A stretch of 64,000 nt of DNA from Picochlorum sp. 'celeri' (Eukaryota; Chlorophyta; Trebouxiophyceae): assembly GCA_010909725.1 (NCBI GenBank), contig JAACMV010000002.1:310001-374000 (forward strand). Direction: 5' to 3'. The translations under genes were made by a program, and so were the position numbers. How positions within the stretch are numbered: the stretch's first letter is position 1; each line of letters opens with the position of its first letter. Of the stretch, positions 42,710 to 52,631 are shown piece after piece. The notes under the pieces were generated by a model that had not been told where the DNA came from, made no database searches, and saw nothing but the letters and a program-made list of their open reading frames with translations.

Positions 42710-44032
42710 ATGGGTGTAGAGAAGAACCATGACATGTCTTCCTCGCTTCGGGATCTCTCTGTGGACGAGTATGTACCACCTGCGTATATAGTTGAAGCTG
42801 AACGTCATGTTTCTAATATAGAACGGTTGAATGCTGCTTGTGTTCGTGAGACGGAGTTGGCCATGGATGGTCTGGTTGACGAATTAGAACGCATGGTGTC
42901 GGGCCTGTCATCGTCGGTTTCTGATACAGACGCTGTAGAAGTGAAGCAAAAGGTGGAAGGGATGGTGAAGGATACGGTGTCAAGGGTGTCAAAGGTGACG
43001 AAAGCGTTGCACAGTGGAGTGGCAAAGTATGGCAAGCATGTGGATGGGGACGCGAGAAGTGTGGATTTGGCAGTGGTTCAAAAGATATTTGGAGTTACTG
43101 TTGCTCCGGATGGGACTGGGTGTTTGCCTCGCGAGTTGATGAAGGAATTGATTGTGGAGCATTTCTATGTGACGAGGGATTTTGAATGTGGGGATTGTTT
43201 GGCAGAGGAGGCTGGTGTGCCGAATGCTGAGGAGATTAAAAAACCATATCTAGAGCTTCTTAGGATTGAGAACGAGTTGAAGAGGCATTCTTTGGAGGAT
43301 GCGTTGGCGTGGGTGGCTGTGCATGAGCAGCAGCTTCAGGGTGGTGTTGGTAGACGTAATCGATTGGGCTTCTTGTTGCATCGATTGTCGTTTTTAGATG
43401 TGTTAGAAAGAGAAGGGCGATTAAAAGCAATAGAATATGGTAAAAGGCACTTGCGGGAGTTTTATTTCGGGCATGCAACGGGTTTGTGTGCATTGATGGG
43501 TGGCATGTTGTTTTATCGAGGAGAGAGTTCAAGCATGGATATCGATGGTCAGCCCGCCGAGTCGCACTTGATCAAGGAACGATACAGATCTGTATACGGT
43601 GATCAGAGGGAAAGGATGTGGGAGGAGGCCGTGGAGGAATTTCGAAAGCAGTATTCTCGTGTGATGGGCAAGCCTCTGCAGAGTCCATTACTGGTGAGTG
43701 TTGCAGCTGGTTCAGCCGTGCTTCCAACGCTTCTCAAGTATGCCAAAGTTGCTGAGAAGACCAAATCTGCAGGGAAATTTGCACAAACGTCGCATGAGCT
43801 CCCTGTTGAATTGCCGCTGCCAGATGAATTCTATTTCCATTCCACCTTTGCATGTCCAGTGTCCAAGGAAAGCAACACACCGTCAGACCCTCCTCAGATG
43901 TTGCCGTGTGGACACTGTTTGAATAAAAGCAGTATATATAGGATTGCAAAGTCTGCTACCAGACGATTCAAATGTCCTTACTGTCCGCAGGAAACAGTCA
44001 TGACAGAATGCAAAGATTTACATCTCTTCTGA
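42710..44032 (+). CDS. RMND5: RMND5/GID2-type RING subunit of the CTLH/GID E3 ligase
   Basis: Single exon, 440 aa. Yeast GID2/Rmd5 works with GID9/MAEA to ubiquitinate gluconeogenic enzymes. A coiled N-terminal half is followed by a LisH-like segment (LMKELIVEHFYVTRDF). The CTLH domain at about residues 180-260 contains LEDALAWVAVHEQQL and GKRHLREFYFG. The C-terminal degenerate RING (FACPVSKESN, LPCGHCLNKSSI, KCPYCPQE) lacks some zinc ligands, as is normal for RMND5. The length is slightly greater than the human protein. Confidence 0.9.
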   Translation: MGVEKNHDMSSSLRDLSVDEYVPPAYIVEAERHVSNIERLNAACVRETELAMDGLVDELERMVSGLSSSVSDTDAVEVKQKVEGMVKDTVSRVSKVTKALHSGVAKYGKHVDGDARSVDLAVVQKIFGVTVAPDGTGCLPRELMKELIVEHFYVTRDFECGDCLAEEAGVPNAEEIKKPYLELLRIENELKRHSLEDALAWVAVHEQQLQGGVGRRNRLGFLLHRLSFLDVLEREGRLKAIEYGKRHLREFYFGHATGLCALMGGMLFYRGESSSMDIDGQPAESHLIKERYRSVYGDQRERMWEEAVEEFRKQYSRVMGKPLQSPLLVSVAAGSAVLPTLLKYAKVAEKTKSAGKFAQTSHELPVELPLPDEFYFHSTFACPVSKESNTPSDPPQMLPCGHCLNKSSIYRIAKSATRRFKCPYCPQETVMTECKDLHLF

Positions 44033-44096
44033 TGCATCGATGATGGGCTCGATAGATGGATTTTCATGCTCATGTCCATGTACATCATACAATGAA

Positions 44097-44130
44097 TATT
44101 ATTATTATTAGTATTAGTATTAGTATTATT
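44097..44130. repeat. ATT/AGT trinucleotide microsatellite
   Basis: ATT repeats merge into TAGTAT repeats between two convergent genes. Confidence 0.9.
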
Positions 44131-44185
44131 AACAGTCATGGTAGTCGTCGTCATGGTATAATTATTCTATGAAAATAATTGGTAA

Positions 44186-44758
44186 CTATAGCTTTGACCC
44201 AAACAAGACATGCCCCAAATCCACATCCTTCTTGGACATGTATTTCACGTGCGTCCCATGAGATACCACACCCTTGGACACAGGATCAATAATATCGACT
44301 ATAATCGTGGCCAGCGATTGACCTTTACTGACAACTCGCGCATGCACCTCGTACAAAGAGTCTGCCTGTCCACCCTGCAGGTAGCTCACATGAATGCCAA
44401 CACTCTTCCCTGGCCTTCCATCCATGCTCATCAACGCAGCTGTTCCAATTATATCTACCAAAGATGCTATACAACCTCCATGTAATATACCAAACCTATT
44501 CTGCACACGGGGGGTGACACGAATGGAGCATGTCAGCACACCTGGCTTGACACAAGCTACCTGGTCCATCTCACAATCCTGCAGGACTCCCGCATCAAAA
44601 TACTGCCTGGCTCCTTCTTCAGAACTCTTTAAAAGCTCGAGAAATCGAATAGCTGCCTGTGGAGATCCCATGGTAGTTTTAAGGTTTTCGGTTTGGAATG
44701 CAGCGTCATAAAGACACCCGGATATTGTTCTTCCTTGTACATCTTCAGCCATGCACAA
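44186..44758 (-). CDS. hotdog-fold acyl-CoA thioesterase (ACOT13/PaaI-like)
   Basis: Single exon, 190 aa. The hotdog domain occupies about residues 85-180: NRFGILHGGCIASLVDIIGTAAL is the signature with the catalytic Asp and HGG turn. VGIHVSYLQGG and ATIIVDIIDPVSKGVVSHGTHVKY complete the fold. Such enzymes hydrolyse medium- or long-chain acyl-CoA as tetramers, in mitochondria or cytosol in animals. The ~80-residue N-terminal part is helical and does not look like a targeting peptide. Two Mets (residues 1 and 3) are possible starts. Confidence 0.85.
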   Translation of the reverse strand: MCMAEDVQGRTISGCLYDAAFQTENLKTTMGSPQAAIRFLELLKSSEEGARQYFDAGVLQDCEMDQVACVKPGVLTCSIRVTPRVQNRFGILHGGCIASLVDIIGTAALMSMDGRPGKSVGIHVSYLQGGQADSLYEVHARVVSKGQSLATIIVDIIDPVSKGVVSHGTHVKYMSKKDVDLGHVLFGSKL

Positions 44759-45103
44759 CCACGTAGATAATGTCGTTCTTAGATTATATCACTCAATATT
44801 GCAAAATAATTTTATTTTTTCAAGTGGTTAGTACAATAGTTTCATGAAACGGGCACCAGTTGAGAAAAACTGAGTCTGTGTACAGAGAGAGTAGTAGTGC
44901 CTTCCACATGTCCTTGAAACTCGGCATACGTCCACGACATGTCGTTCAAAGGATATCAATGAACCCTGTTTCCATTGATAGACTACATAAATATCGGATT
45001 CGGTGCGTCTAATCAAATATTGGCAGGATTTTCTGGCTTTCTGTCATTGTGTCGAGAAGCAGAATTTCACAACCCACGATAATGACGCAGGACACATTTA
45101 CCA
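44759..45103. other. intergenic region, possible unresolved exon
   Basis: This 345 bp region separates two divergent genes. A minus-strand frame is open over 44828-45016 but has no ATG; a plus-strand alternative gives only very short peptides. I credit no gene here. Confidence 0.3.
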
Positions 45104-45403
45104 ATGTCACTATTAGTTAGAATGAAAGATATTCCACCAGAGGGGTACACGCTTAGTGAAGAAGACAGAACGTGCAATATAGAGGAGCAGTTCTGCAGGA
45201 CTCCATTGCATGTCTGGGAAATAAAATGCCCTGAATGCCATGCGACTGGCAACCTTCCTGTTGTGCGGAAACGAAAGACACGTATACTATGTGTGTGTCC
45301 CACGTGCTCTGGTCTTGGGTTTGTGCGGTATGTGTCGTCTGAGATCACAGAGGAGGATGCAGAAGGGTATTCTTTGCTTCGAGATGAAGCTATGAATCAA
45401 TGA
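45104..45403 (+). CDS. small protein with half DnaJ-type zinc finger
   Basis: Single exon, 99 aa. Two CxxCxG-type motifs, CPECHATG and CPTCSGLG, are separated by a basic hairpin (RKRKT). That is one zinc-binding half of the four-motif DnaJ Cys-rich domain. There is no J domain. Plant BSD2-like chaperones carry a full four-motif finger, so this is a shortened relative or an independent zinc ribbon. An acidic tail follows (EITEEDAEG). No transit peptide is evident. An upstream exon cannot be excluded. Confidence 0.6.
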   Translation: MSLLVRMKDIPPEGYTLSEEDRTCNIEEQFCRTPLHVWEIKCPECHATGNLPVVRKRKTRILCVCPTCSGLGFVRYVSSEITEEDAEGYSLLRDEAMNQ

Positions 45404-45497
45404 ATTAACCAATCAACGAACGCATGGTATTGCTATAAATGAATTGTAATTATATATAGTTCTTGTACACGTTTAAAAAGAATGGGGTCCATGTTTG

Positions 45498-46742
45498 TTA
45501 TGATTTCTTCAGGCCAGTGGAACAGATGCATTCTTTGAAGGTGCCCAAGGTCGAGTATGAGCGAGTCATGTTTAAAAATTTACCCTTCCCAGGACTCCAT
45601 AGCATGGATATCTCCAGTCCAGTATCTTCAGATGCTGCTGGCACGGAGACCTGCAGGACAACTCTGTGAGGCAACCAGAGGGTACCTCCATCCAAGGCAC
45701 AAGCGGGGCCTTCAAACATATTTCCTGGCTGGTATACTTTTTGGAATTCCTGAGATGAGTAAATGGGCATCGTCACAAGATGGCCAGTCTTCATGTCGAC
45801 ATCTTCCACCCTGCTCACATGTACCTCAAACACATTCCAAAACCCTTGCATTTCATCCTGAGGAATTCTCGTCTCACCAGAGTGTATTTTAGACTTTTCA
45901 TCGCTTTCGGATTGACTCGAGCTGGTGTATTGACCCGGGACACCTTCCCACGTTTCTCTATTCACAGCCACACGGAGTAATGAAATGTCCAGTTCTGGGT
46001 CTGGACCACCATTCTCTGGCTCAATCAATTCTGCTGCAAAACTGACACTGATTCTTACGCGCTCTTCGCCATTCCATTGAAGACAATTTTCAATCACATG
46101 AACTTTTTCTGTTGGCGTATATCCTTCCTCCTCATCGTCGTCGTCCTGGAGAAAGTGGTCCTCACACAATGCCAACGGACCTCTGCTATATGATCCTCCA
46201 TCAAAAATGAACAATCCATCCTGATCCTGCTCAATCCTATCCATTTCCCACTCATTCGAGTCATCTCTCATCCGGCTAAACTCTAATTTCCCAGCATCGC
46301 GCATTTGCTCCTCCAATACTGCCTTTTCTGTGGCACGGGCCTCATGTCGAACAATACAGTCTACACCCTCGTCACTCAGTTTCCTCTCCTCCACACAGCA
46401 CTGAGATAAATAGTACACCTTCTTCTTCCCATCCATCGCAATAGGCTCTGGCTCTCCTGAAAAAGGCGCATACACGGCCCTATGACCCAACCATAGCCCT
46501 CCCACTGACCCAGCAAACGACGACCAAAATGGCGTTGGAACAGTCTCCACTTTTGTCAGTATCTCAGCAGTCTCGATCACCATGGGGCATGTTAAATATC
46601 CATCGCTCTTCGTCTGAGATTGACATCTGTGGTGGTGCAGTCGTCTTCCTAACGCAGGACTCGCCCCTCGTAAGGCTCCATGCCCTGGAAGTTCAAACCC
46701 AGTTTGAAATCGACGCATCGATCCTGGGTTACTGAATTCCAT
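45498..46742 (-). CDS. plastid protein, DUF3598-like
   Basis: Single exon, 414 aa. The first ~55 residues (MRRFQTG, GRRLHHHRCQSQTK) are basic and Ser/Gly-rich, like a transit peptide. The block FWSSFAGSVGGLWLGHRAVYAPFSGEPEP and later FDGGSYSRGP resemble the lipocalin-like DUF3598 proteins of cyanobacteria and plastids. The middle has an acidic loop (DDDDEEEGYTP). C-terminal strands (TLWLPHRVVLQVSVP, GLEISMLW) also fit a beta-barrel. A role in pigment or photosystem assembly has been suggested for relatives; here it is only inference. Confidence 0.6.
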   Translation of the reverse strand: MEFSNPGSMRRFQTGFELPGHGALRGASPALGRRLHHHRCQSQTKSDGYLTCPMVIETAEILTKVETVPTPFWSSFAGSVGGLWLGHRAVYAPFSGEPEPIAMDGKKKVYYLSQCCVEERKLSDEGVDCIVRHEARATEKAVLEEQMRDAGKLEFSRMRDDSNEWEMDRIEQDQDGLFIFDGGSYSRGPLALCEDHFLQDDDDEEEGYTPTEKVHVIENCLQWNGEERVRISVSFAAELIEPENGGPDPELDISLLRVAVNRETWEGVPGQYTSSSQSESDEKSKIHSGETRIPQDEMQGFWNVFEVHVSRVEDVDMKTGHLVTMPIYSSQEFQKVYQPGNMFEGPACALDGGTLWLPHRVVLQVSVPAASEDTGLEISMLWSPGKGKFLNMTRSYSTLGTFKECICSTGLKKS

Positions 46743-47067
46743 AATAATTATTAGTATTTATTGGGGCCATGGACCGATTCGTTTTGAATAGGGACCATGA
46801 ACCCGCAATGGGACATGGAAGCCTACCTCCATCAGAAAGTGGTGGTGGTAGTAGTAGTAGTAGGAAGAGAGCAGTCATACACTAGGTGTGTGATGTGGCC
46901 ATGGTACTCTTTACAGTATGACCAATGATGATACTTTGATCATGATATATCTCTCCTGACACGAGTGCATCAACTCATGTGACATCACATGAGAGGCATC
47001 GATGCCAGCTCCTTGTATACATTCTCATGGTGGGTATAGTATTACAATTACATGTGCCAGTATATAA
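46743..47067. other. intergenic spacer with GTG/GTA repeat
   Basis: About 325 bp. A GTG-to-GTA triplet tract lies at 46839-46864. No gene is seen. Confidence 0.5.
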
Positions 47068-47630
47068 TTACTTCTTTCCAGGATTCTTCTTCAACTTGAC
47101 ACCCAACACTCGCGACAACTTTGACAAAATCTGTGGATTTGGAATTGCCTTTCCACTCTCGTATTCATTAATAACCTGGGGCTTTTCATTAATAGCCTGT
47201 GCCACCTGTGCCTGCGTCATCTTCTTCGCCAGACGAGCCTGCTGAATCTGTTTCTTCAGCTCTGAACTCACTGTCTCATGCTGAAACACTTCCGTCTCAT
47301 TCTCCAGCTTTTGCAGATTCTTTGTCGGGCCATGGGCCGCATTCTTATTGGCTCCTGCATTCATCTTGCGAGAGGTTTCTACGCCAGCTCCTGCATTACA
47401 CACCAATATATATTTGTAATGAGGGTACTCGTGCCGTCAACATGCGTGTTGTGCTGTGTGTTGGTTCGTTCGAGAAAGAACGGGGGAGTGCGTGATCACC
47501 ACGGCATCAGCGTGGTATACATACCTGACCTCATAGCTGCATTAACAGCCGCTGCAGACGTCTTTTGCGACGTCGTTTGCGGCTTTTTGCGAAGGACCAC
47601 TTGATCCCAATCCTGACCTGCCAAATTCAT
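47068..47630 (-). CDS. MBF1: multiprotein bridging factor 1
   Basis: Exons complement(47525..47630) and (47068..47390), 142 aa, exactly the usual MBF1 length. The intron of 134 bp is the longest in the window. MBF1 bridges transcription activators to TBP and also guards ribosomes against frameshifting. The N-terminal MBF1 domain has DWDQVVLRKK. The helix-turn-helix (Cro/C1 type) has KMTQAQVAQAINEKPQVINEYESGKAIPNPQIL and ends LGVKLKKNPGKK. Lys-rich C terminus is typical. Confidence 0.95.
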
Positions 47631-47954
47631 CCTTGACTATTTTTTTACCAGACTCGACAAGGAAAAGATACTGTTGGTTGTAGGTATTATTATTAATATG
47701 TAATACAATAGAATACTATGTAATGACAAATATACAGGAATGGACCCGGGAATGAGACGTGTATGGCTCTGGTCAAGACATGAGAGCGCCCTCGTGCCCA
47801 CGGCATCATCATGATGAGCATCTCAATAATAATGTTGCGCATTGTTGTATTCTATATAATTTGAACCTGTTGATCTCCTGTGGGGTGTCAAAACCCTTTG
47901 ACGACACGTCCTACGGGGAAAAAAACCTCCCTCTGAAAGAAAAAAAGCTAAACT
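47631..47954. promoter_or_regulatory. divergent promoter region, MBF1 / WLM protease
   Basis: About 324 bp with AT-rich stretches near 47680-47720; no gene visible. Confidence 0.35.
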
Positions 47955-49202
47955 ATGAATGTCCGTGTTGATGTTTCGGTTCCTCCGAGTGGATCTCGCC
48001 TTGGACAAGAACAGAAAAAAATTGGACTAGACCTACATGTAGCGCCTGATAGCAGAACGACCAAAGAAGCCACAGTGTCCTCTCTGTGTCAGAGTTTGGA
48101 AGAGGCTCTTCCAGATATCCATGCCTATCGGTGTAGATTGATTTACTCGGGACGATTGATACCGTTATGGTCGGGTCAGCAGAATGATAGTAGAAAGTTG
48201 AAAGATTATGGTATACACAATGGCTCTGTGTTGAAATTAATGCTGAGTCCAAAGTCTGCCATTGATGTGGTCAACTCGATGAAGGAGTTGCCTCGCATGC
48301 CAGATGTGGAGTATGAAAAGGAGAGAGAGAGGAGAAGGCGAGCAGATCATCCAACGCCGACACACATATCGCAATTTGTGGGTAGTATTGAGCCATGGGA
48401 CTGTCCCAAGAATGCCTATCCGGATCAAAATGAAGCAAGAAAGTTGCTCAGAGCTGTTGCCAATGATGCTGCCATTGTTCACATCATGTCCAAGCACCGC
48501 TGGAGGATTGGCATTCTCTCAGAGATGCCTCCCATGGGGCGTGTCGGAATCTCCCCCGTGTGTCTTCTAGGGTGTAATATAAATCAAGGTCAGGAGATTA
48601 CCCTGAGACTTCGGACGGATGATATGAAGGGTTTCCGCAAGTTTGATATGATTCGCAAAACCATGATCCATGAGCTTGCTCACATGGTGTATTCGGAGCA
48701 TGATGATGATTTCAAAAAGCTCAACAGCAAACTGAATAGAGAGGCGCAAGAAATATTGTCAAAAAAGGGGCATACTCTCACAGGTGTAGAGGTGTATTCA
48801 CCCCAGAAAGACGACAGCACACCAGGCCCACATCGCTTTGCCAAGGACGACTGGGCCAGGCGGTATGATGGCGATGCCACCGCAGCAGCAAGACACGCTG
48901 CTCTGCATAGACACGGCGCAGCCCGTTTTTCAAAAGGCGACAAGGTCCGATATTTCAACAAGCGAAACAACACATGGCAAGATGCAAAAATCCTAGCAAT
49001 AGATTACTCTGTCGAACCTCCATCCTATGGCATTGAAATCTATGAGCATGGGGAGGTCCATCAACGTGAAACGGAAGAATCCCGCCTCGACACAGTACCT
49101 ATGGGAGGAGGCGAGGTTCCAGAGGACTCAATTCGAGGCTTGGGGCATCAAGATGCCACCACTCGAGCTCTTGAACACCAAGTGTCAGGAACGCTGGAAT
49201 AG
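47955..49202 (+). CDS. WLM-domain metalloprotease with N-terminal ubiquitin-like domain
   Basis: Single exon, 415 aa. Residues ~20-95 form a ubiquitin-like fold (CRLIYSGRLIPL, LKDYGIHNGSVLKLM). The WLM peptidase core follows at about 150-270, with the zinc motif MIHELAHMVYSEHDDDF: HE-x2-H plus a third His. GISPVCLLGCNINQGQEI is the conserved strand before it. Wss1/SPRTN-type WLM proteases cut DNA-protein crosslinks and sumoylated proteins. The plant UBL-WLM group shares this domain order. C-terminally a HAALHRHGAARF helix and a Tudor-like segment (KGDKVRYFNKRNNTW) are present. Confidence 0.87.
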   Translation: MNVRVDVSVPPSGSRLGQEQKKIGLDLHVAPDSRTTKEATVSSLCQSLEEALPDIHAYRCRLIYSGRLIPLWSGQQNDSRKLKDYGIHNGSVLKLMLSPKSAIDVVNSMKELPRMPDVEYEKERERRRRADHPTPTHISQFVGSIEPWDCPKNAYPDQNEARKLLRAVANDAAIVHIMSKHRWRIGILSEMPPMGRVGISPVCLLGCNINQGQEITLRLRTDDMKGFRKFDMIRKTMIHELAHMVYSEHDDDFKKLNSKLNREAQEILSKKGHTLTGVEVYSPQKDDSTPGPHRFAKDDWARRYDGDATAAARHAALHRHGAARFSKGDKVRYFNKRNNTWQDAKILAIDYSVEPPSYGIEIYEHGEVHQRETEESRLDTVPMGGGEVPEDSIRGLGHQDATTRALEHQVSGTLE

Positions 49203-49397
49203 CATCCGGTCAAGGTATCTCTTTGATGGGATCATGCATGCCTTGCATAAAAGATGGAGCAAGATTTCCTATCGGTCGTGATCATCATCATCCCCTCCTC
49301 ATGAGGGATTCAGATCCTCCTCCCCCCGCAACCTTTCATCGCCAACTAAACTACTTTAAAATTGATATTTTGTCATCAGATTCCGCTGGGGTATACC

Positions 49398-50241
49398 ATG
49401 AACGCGCTCACGTGCAACACCAAACCAAGTGTCACAGGAAGACTCGCCTCATCCAGAGCGCGTACAGTCTGCAAGGCTCAGCCTAAACAATACATCCTTG
49501 CAGATGTTATTGATGGAGTGAAACAGGCTGCGTTGATCGCCACTGCTGCCGGAGCACTGTCATTGGTACGTTCATGTCATGATTCTTTCAGACTGTTCTC
49601 ATACGATACGATACCATGTCTCATATATGTATGTATAGGCACAAACCGATGCTGTCTTCGCAGTCGCAAAGCAGAACACAGCCTACGAAGAGCAGCTCTT
49701 GTCTGCGATCAAGTCACGTACAGGAAAGGACGACGTCCTTCCATCTCTGACAGCAAGTCCAAAGGTTGAGGCTCCAAAGGAGACCAAGAAGGTAGAGACA
49801 CCTGCTCCAGTCCCACAAAAGCCTGTTGCGGAGACCCCACGGCCATCTATTGGTGGAAAGGAGGCACCAGCAAACGCTCCAACTATCAAGGGTTTTGATG
49901 CTGCTCCAGCAGCCCCTGCTCCACAGAAAGCATCCGCTCCAGCAGCAAAGGCTGTCGAGTCTGACGGTTCAGGTATGTTTTATGTTTTTGATGCATCAGA
50001 AGTATTTAGGCATGCCATCACATGTGTTTTCTCTGCAGATAATAAGAATGCAATTGTTCTTGGAGGCATTGTTCTGGTTGCTGTGGCTGGCGTGGCTGCC
50101 GCTGGGGGAGGAAACAGTGACGAAGGGTCTTCTCCAGCAGCAGCACCGGCTGCTGGGGGAAGCAGCTCGGATGTGCCACCAAATGTGGCTGAAGCCAGGG
50201 CATGGATTGCTGCATGGAAAAAGAAGCATGGAAAAGCCTGA
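49398..50241 (+). CDS. plastid membrane protein of unknown function
   Basis: Exons 49398..49565, 49639..49972 and 50039..50241, 234 aa; introns 73 and 66 bp. The N terminus (MNALTCNTKP, then SRARTVCKA) is a convincing plastid transit peptide. A hydrophobic stretch around residues 42-56 and a second helix (AIVLGGIVLVAVAGVAAAGG) flank a Pro/Ala/Lys-rich linker. The C-terminal 25 residues (VAEARAWIAAWKKKHGK) are amphipathic. Probably a thylakoid or envelope protein. The second intron is a multiple of three without stop codons, so retention would stay in frame. Confidence 0.65.
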
Positions 50242-50619
50242 GCGAAATGAAGTAGAAGACGATGATGACTCTGATTATTGCAATGTAATAATAGAATGTT
50301 TTTTTATGGACCGTAGACTATCACAATGCATGGCAATCGTACATGCAACAGGTGGTTTTTTGGTGCAGTGAATCTGATGACCATGTGGTCCTGATCTGAG
50401 AACCTCAGATGAGCGAGATTCGCACATGTACGGTGTCGGCAGATTTCGATCGCTCAGTCATTTAATGTTGATTTATTTTTTCTTATTTTGTGTAAGAGGG
50501 AGTGAACAATCAAGTAATCGCGTTCTTCAGGTCTTTGAACGGGACAGGACATTTTTTCTTTGTTGTCCATGAGATTGCCTTGCAAGGCCATTGATTGATT
50601 GGTATCGCGCTCAATAAAA
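50242..50619. promoter_or_regulatory. spacer before the STN-type kinase, with hairpin
   Basis: A perfect inverted repeat ATCTGAG-AAC-CTCAGAT lies at 50394-50410, between the 3' end of the plastid membrane protein gene and the kinase promoter. It may be a 3'-UTR hairpin. Nothing else is evident. Confidence 0.45.
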
Positions 50620-52353
50620 ATGATGAAAAATGCGCCTAGAAGCACTGCTGGAGGGAGGAATGCGGAAATGATGCTTGGTAGAAGAATCTCTACTCGTGGA
50701 AGTGGGCAACAGCGGTATAGAGTGCAGGCATTCAACCCGATTCTTGGTGGTAACCTGCTGAGTATGGCTGATGTGTCGACGGAGATTGGTGATGCTGCTC
50801 CATCAGAGGTTTTGGATGCTGGATTGGATATAGGCACTGGGGTGCCTGATCCCTCTCCAGTTGTGGATATGCAGAGTCAATTTGCATCGGTAGGTATTAC
50901 AGAGGCACTGTCGAATATGAATTTGGAGGATATGCTGTCGGACGTTGTGGATTTGGTTCCTTTTGAACCACTTCAGGGATTTGTGTCCATGGTTGGTCAT
51001 GATGTTATTGGTCTTGTGACGCTGCACCCATCTGTGTTGGGAGTGCTGCGGATCGTGGGGTTGTATTATTTTATCTTTGCCCGTCCGAGTCCATTGGCAG
51101 CGATTCTTGATTTTTACATTTTTGGACCTGTGAGTAAACTCTTGGGAGGCAGGTTTTCTGAGAATGACTTTACTCTCAGAGATAGGCTGGGCAATGGCAA
51201 TTATGGTCAAGGTAGGAATGATGTTTTTTTGGATCGTCTTATTACAAAATACATGATATGATTGACATTATTGTACCTACACATGTGTATGCATGCAGTG
51301 TATGAGGGTCTGAGAATGGCAAAGAGTGGGGTTCCTGATTTGAAGACTCCAGAGTTGACTCCAGAACAGAAATCTCGTAGAGTTGTGCTTAAAAAGACGA
51401 ATTTAGATGCAGCAGGAATTCGAAGTAATTTCCTGAGTTCTGGAACAATGGCTCGGGGAGCTGCAGAGACTGGTGCTGTTGAAGATTACATGTGTAGAAG
51501 GATTTCTGTCCACCCCATTGTCAAACGATATTGTGCAGAATATCTTGGAAATTTCATTGCGGAGACATATCAGGGGAATTTCACGGCAGGATCGCAGTGG
51601 TTGATTTGGAAATTTGAGTCTGATTCCACCCTTGGGGATGCATGTGCCGGGCTCTTGGGCCCTTTTCCTGAATGCCTTGGCCCAATTATATTGGGTCAAA
51701 GAAAATCAGATTCTCTCGGAGAGAGTGACCCAGTGAAGCGCGATGCACTCATCATTAAAGGTGTCATGTACAAGATATTCAAGGCGCTAGACAAGATGCA
51801 CTCCCTTGGCATTGTGCATAGGGATGTCAAACCTGAAAATATTCTCATTACAGGGAAAGGAGACCTTAAGATTATCGACTTTGGAGCAGCATGCGATCTC
51901 TCTACAGGAATAAATTTCAACCCACTCTATGGAATGCTTGATCCACGATATGCTGCCCCGGAAGAAGTAGTCATGCCAAAGACATTCCCAAGACCACCTC
52001 TTCCTTTCTTGGCATCCCTATTGGCTCCTCTTGCGTGGACATATGGTAGACCAGATTTGTTTGATACATATAGTGCAGGAGTAACCATGGTACAAATGGC
52101 TGTGCCGCAGCTCAGAACCAAGCAGGGGCAGAGCGGATTTAATAAAGCGATGGCTGCATGTGACTATGACTTGGCCCGCTGGAGGGCCGTGTCTCCATCC
52201 GCACAGCGATGTGACTTTGAAATATTAGACCGACAAGGAGGAGCTGGTTGGGATTTATGCTGCAGCCTTGTGAAAGAGAAGAATAGTCTGAACAGAGGAC
52301 GGCTGTCTGCGTCCCAGGCACTTAGACATAGGTACTTTTTGCCTGAATTGTAG
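50620..52353 (+). CDS. thylakoid Ser/Thr kinase, STN7/STN8 family
   Basis: Exons 50620..51211 and 51299..52353, 548 aa, phase-1 intron 87 bp falling inside the Gly-rich loop (LGNGNYGQ/VYEG). The N terminus is a basic, Arg/Ser-rich transit peptide. A single helix lies at about residues 140-160 (VLGVLRIVGLYYFIFA), then the stromal kinase domain. VVLKK carries the ATP-binding Lys; HRDVKPEN has catalytic Asp373; DFGAACDL is the Mg motif. A LDPRYAAPEE segment is the activation-loop end. No Cys occurs before the helix, unlike the paired lumenal Cys of Stt7/STN7, so STN8 or its algal relative Stl1 is the better match. Confidence 0.87.
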
Positions 52354-52631
52354 CTGTACATGTTCATTCATAGATTCATACATTCTATGGTATTGTAACA
52401 AATGTATCGTCCTTCCTTTCGCACATGTATGGAGCAATGCCTATTTTTTTTCACAAGTCCCTACATGAAAAAGACAAAGTGGCGTTATCAATCCCATACG
52501 AATATTGGTTGACTCTGTCCATCATGCGAGACTCTATATATCAACTCAAATGCGACCAAGTACACTGCTTTTCATTGTATTATATTTGATTGTATTTAAT
52601 TAGACCTGCATTGTACCGATATTACTCACCT

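Noticed and set aside
44828..45016. Minus-strand open frame between thioesterase and DnaJ-finger genes
   Set aside because: No ATG, no convincing upstream exon, and no known motif; kept only as a note in the region entry.
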